Shown one piece after another: positions 5,652 through 7,128 of a stretch of 7,128 nt of DNA (within the stretch, counting starts at the first letter, position 1; every line of letters starts with the position of its first letter). The notes beneath the pieces are model-generated. The model was not told the origin of the DNA. It was given only the letters and a program-made list of their open reading frames with translations, and searched no databases. The stretch lies in assembly GCA_019120475.1 (NCBI GenBank), contig DWVA01000273.1, forward strand, positions 1 through 7,128, read 5' to 3'. The DNA is from Candidatus Blautia intestinipullorum (lineage in GTDB: Bacteria > Bacillota > Clostridia > Lachnospirales > Lachnospiraceae). A program made the translations under genes and the position numbers.

Positions 5652-5921
5652 TTAATGTCCCCAAAAATCTTGTTCTTCTAATAAATCTGACCCATCTCCC
5701 CATGAATAAACAATATGGTATCTATCATCGATTACCTTTTCTGAAAAACTTATCCTGCTATGCTCTACTAATTCAATGATCTAGTTCTTTTCTGGTGCAG
5801 CTATATATGACCATTCATTCTTCCGATAAGCAGAATAATAATCTTCCAGGTTATTTCTTACATTCGTAAGATTACTATAAAACGCTGCATATATCAAATC
5901 ATTTTTCCAAATTGAAGCCAA
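5652..5921 (-). pseudogene. Decayed gene remnant with an in-frame amber stop
   Basis: This is 90 codons on the minus strand, open except for one TAG (complement of 5781-5783). It encodes 46 residues ending WSYIAAPEKN, the amber, then 42 residues including SFSEKVIDDRYHIVYSWGDG and ending DFWGH before TAA at 5652. Both halves have ordinary protein-like composition and join smoothly across the stop, which argues for a once-functional C-terminal region. It has no ATG or SD at its 5' end and starts directly after the stop codon of the upstream lipoprotein gene, in the same frame. It may be a truncated neighbour whose 5' part was deleted, or, less likely, a former extension of the lipoprotein. I do not recognise the family. 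A sequencing error at the amber would restore an 89-residue frame but still leave no start. Confidence 0.6.
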
Positions 5922-7128
5922 TTATTCTTTGCGTATCCGGTATTGATAGTCTGGTATATCTTCAATGCCATCATTCAAAATTTTGTTTCCCAAGTACTGA
6001 AAACTCCCATCCTCAAAAAAACGTACTGTAAGTTCGTGAGTAATAACTGCATCATTACAGATAACCATTTCACATACAGCTTCTACCGCCAACGTCACTG
6101 TACCATCTTCATTTTCCCTAATATCAATAACTTCCGGCAAAGAGGTTCCAAAAAATGTTGGTGAATAATTCATACACCCAAGTCTCGCCCAAGGATAAGT
6201 CTGACTTTCCTCATCAAACACTCCATATTCCCGGATCTGATCTTCCGTTATCGGGAGATACTCCATAATCAAGTCTTCAAACGTATCCCTTGGAATTCCA
6301 TTTGGATAGTCCTCTGCATTGAATCTTTCTCCATATTTCATTGTATATAGGTATTCATACATTCCATTGAAATCTAATTCTTCCATATGTGTTACATCCC
6401 AATTTGAGCATAAAAGATTATTTCCTTGATACCCTAACCCCTGTACACATCTTTCAGACATTTCTCTCTGTTCTTCTGTCATCGGCTTCACTCTAATTAG
6501 ATAACTCCCGTCTACCATTTCTGTTACCTCTGGATACTCTGGAACACAAAGTTCATAACAAAACCATCCCTTTTCTGTGTATTCCCACTGTTTGATTCTA
6601 GTATAAGAAACATAGGAAATTGATGGCTGATTGTTCCGATTCCAAATTCCTCCAGTAGCCAAAAGATACATATCTGTCCCATCAAAAATATATTCTTTTC
6701 TACTAACGCTACCGCTGTAATTTAACTCATAGACGACCGCAGAACCCTTTTCATCGTTCATACAGGCATATAGAAAATCCTCTAGCTTCTTATAATTCTC
6801 CATTACCGCATAAGGTTCTGGACTAGTTATAGGATTTCCAGTTTCCATAATTATTTCTTTCATTTGAAGCATGGTTTCGTCTGAAAGCACTACATTAGAA
6901 GCGATTCCTTTATCCGCATTTATATAAATATCTTCAATCATTTCCATAATTTCTTTACATTCTTCTTTTGCCAGTTCCCCCGCTTTTTCATCCACAGGCA
7001 GATCGTATCCTTTTTCATACACATCCTTTTCATTTATCTCAACAACTGTATCTGAAGAATTGACCTCGGTCTCTGTACTCGATTTACTTGAAGAATCCCC
7101 ATTTTGGCACGCGCCTAAAAACATCATA
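5922..7128 (-). CDS. Predicted lipoprotein, 5' end outside the window, function unknown
   Basis: The visible 401 residues begin MMFLGAC. LGAC fits a lipobox with the lipidated Cys at visible residue 7, but only six residues precede it, too few for a signal peptide. The true start therefore lies beyond the right edge and neither visible Met is likely to be it. A Ser/Thr-rich linker (about 10-28) follows the Cys. The mature part contains a helical segment (about 45-120) with INADKGIASNVVLSDETMLQ (69-88), a beta-rich middle (about 130-215), a helical section (about 245-305) and a final beta-rich part ending THELTVRFFEDGSFQYLGNK (363-382), reminiscent of an NTF2-like fold. I associate the ADKG-ASNVVLS pattern with an uncharacterised lipoprotein family of Lachnospiraceae (possibly DUF6070; from memory, not verified). 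It is probably the first visible gene of a leftward transcript, and it is AT-rich. Confidence 0.82.
   Translation of the reverse strand, partial: MMFLGACQNGDSSSKSSTETEVNSSDTVVEINEKDVYEKGYDLPVDEKAGELAKEECKEIMEMIEDIYINADKGIASNVVLSDETMLQMKEIIMETGNPITSPEPYAVMENYKKLEDFLYACMNDEKGSAVVYELNYSGSVSRKEYIFDGTDMYLLATGGIWNRNNQPSISYVSYTRIKQWEYTEKGWFCYELCVPEYPEVTEMVDGSYLIRVKPMTEEQREMSERCVQGLGYQGNNLLCSNWDVTHMEELDFNGMYEYLYTMKYGERFNAEDYPNGIPRDTFEDLIMEYLPITEDQIREYGVFDEESQTYPWARLGCMNYSPTFFGTSLPEVIDIRENEDGTVTLAVEAVCEMVICNDAVITHELTVRFFEDGSFQYLGNKILNDGIEDIPDYQYRIRKE

Noticed and set aside
5781..5783. Amber codon read as pyrrolysine or another recoded residue
   Set aside because: The frame has no start codon or SD, a second stop separates it from the upstream gene, and no recoding element or Pyl machinery is in view; gene decay is simpler.

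Overview
The window looks like part of a low-to-mid GC Firmicutes chromosome, most likely a gut Lachnospiraceae/Clostridia-type organism. This is inferred from strong Shine-Dalgarno (SD) sites, lysine-rich lipoprotein signal peptides, AT-rich intergenic DNA and lipoprotein types that I associate with that family; no rRNA or marker gene confirms it.

The left third (1 to about 2619, + strand) is mobile DNA. It holds the 3' end of an IS21-family istA, a complete istB helper ATPase, and, after an interruption, a repeat-rich stretch that looks like the right end of the same IS21 element (inferred end at CA, 2618-2619). The interruption is a complete IS630-family element (1241-2527). It carries one intact DDE transposase, 20-bp imperfect terminal inverted repeats and a TA target duplication. 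Removing it restores CTAG in the loop of an 11-bp hairpin between istB and the IS21 right end, so the two elements are nested.

The right two thirds (about 2660-7128) is read entirely from the minus strand, in the order 7128 to 2660. It holds: a 5'-truncated lipoprotein gene; a decayed 90-codon remnant with an in-frame amber; a two-helix membrane protein with a TPR-like cytoplasmic tail; a three-helix small membrane protein; a second lipoprotein with an EF-hand-like acidic loop; and a 32-codon ORF with its own SD. Several spacings are short (25, 72 and 83 bases), so much of this could be one transcript. No enzyme or named pathway is recognisable. All products are predicted envelope proteins of unknown function.

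The two transposition genes istA and istB work together (DDE transposase plus AAA+ target-selection ATPase), and the IS630 transposase acts alone. The minus-strand genes may form a surface or immunity-like accessory cluster; this rests only on gene order and topology. The gene at 2831-4057 is visibly richer in G+C than the AT-rich genes at 4083-7128, which suggests a mosaic locus next to an IS insertion site.
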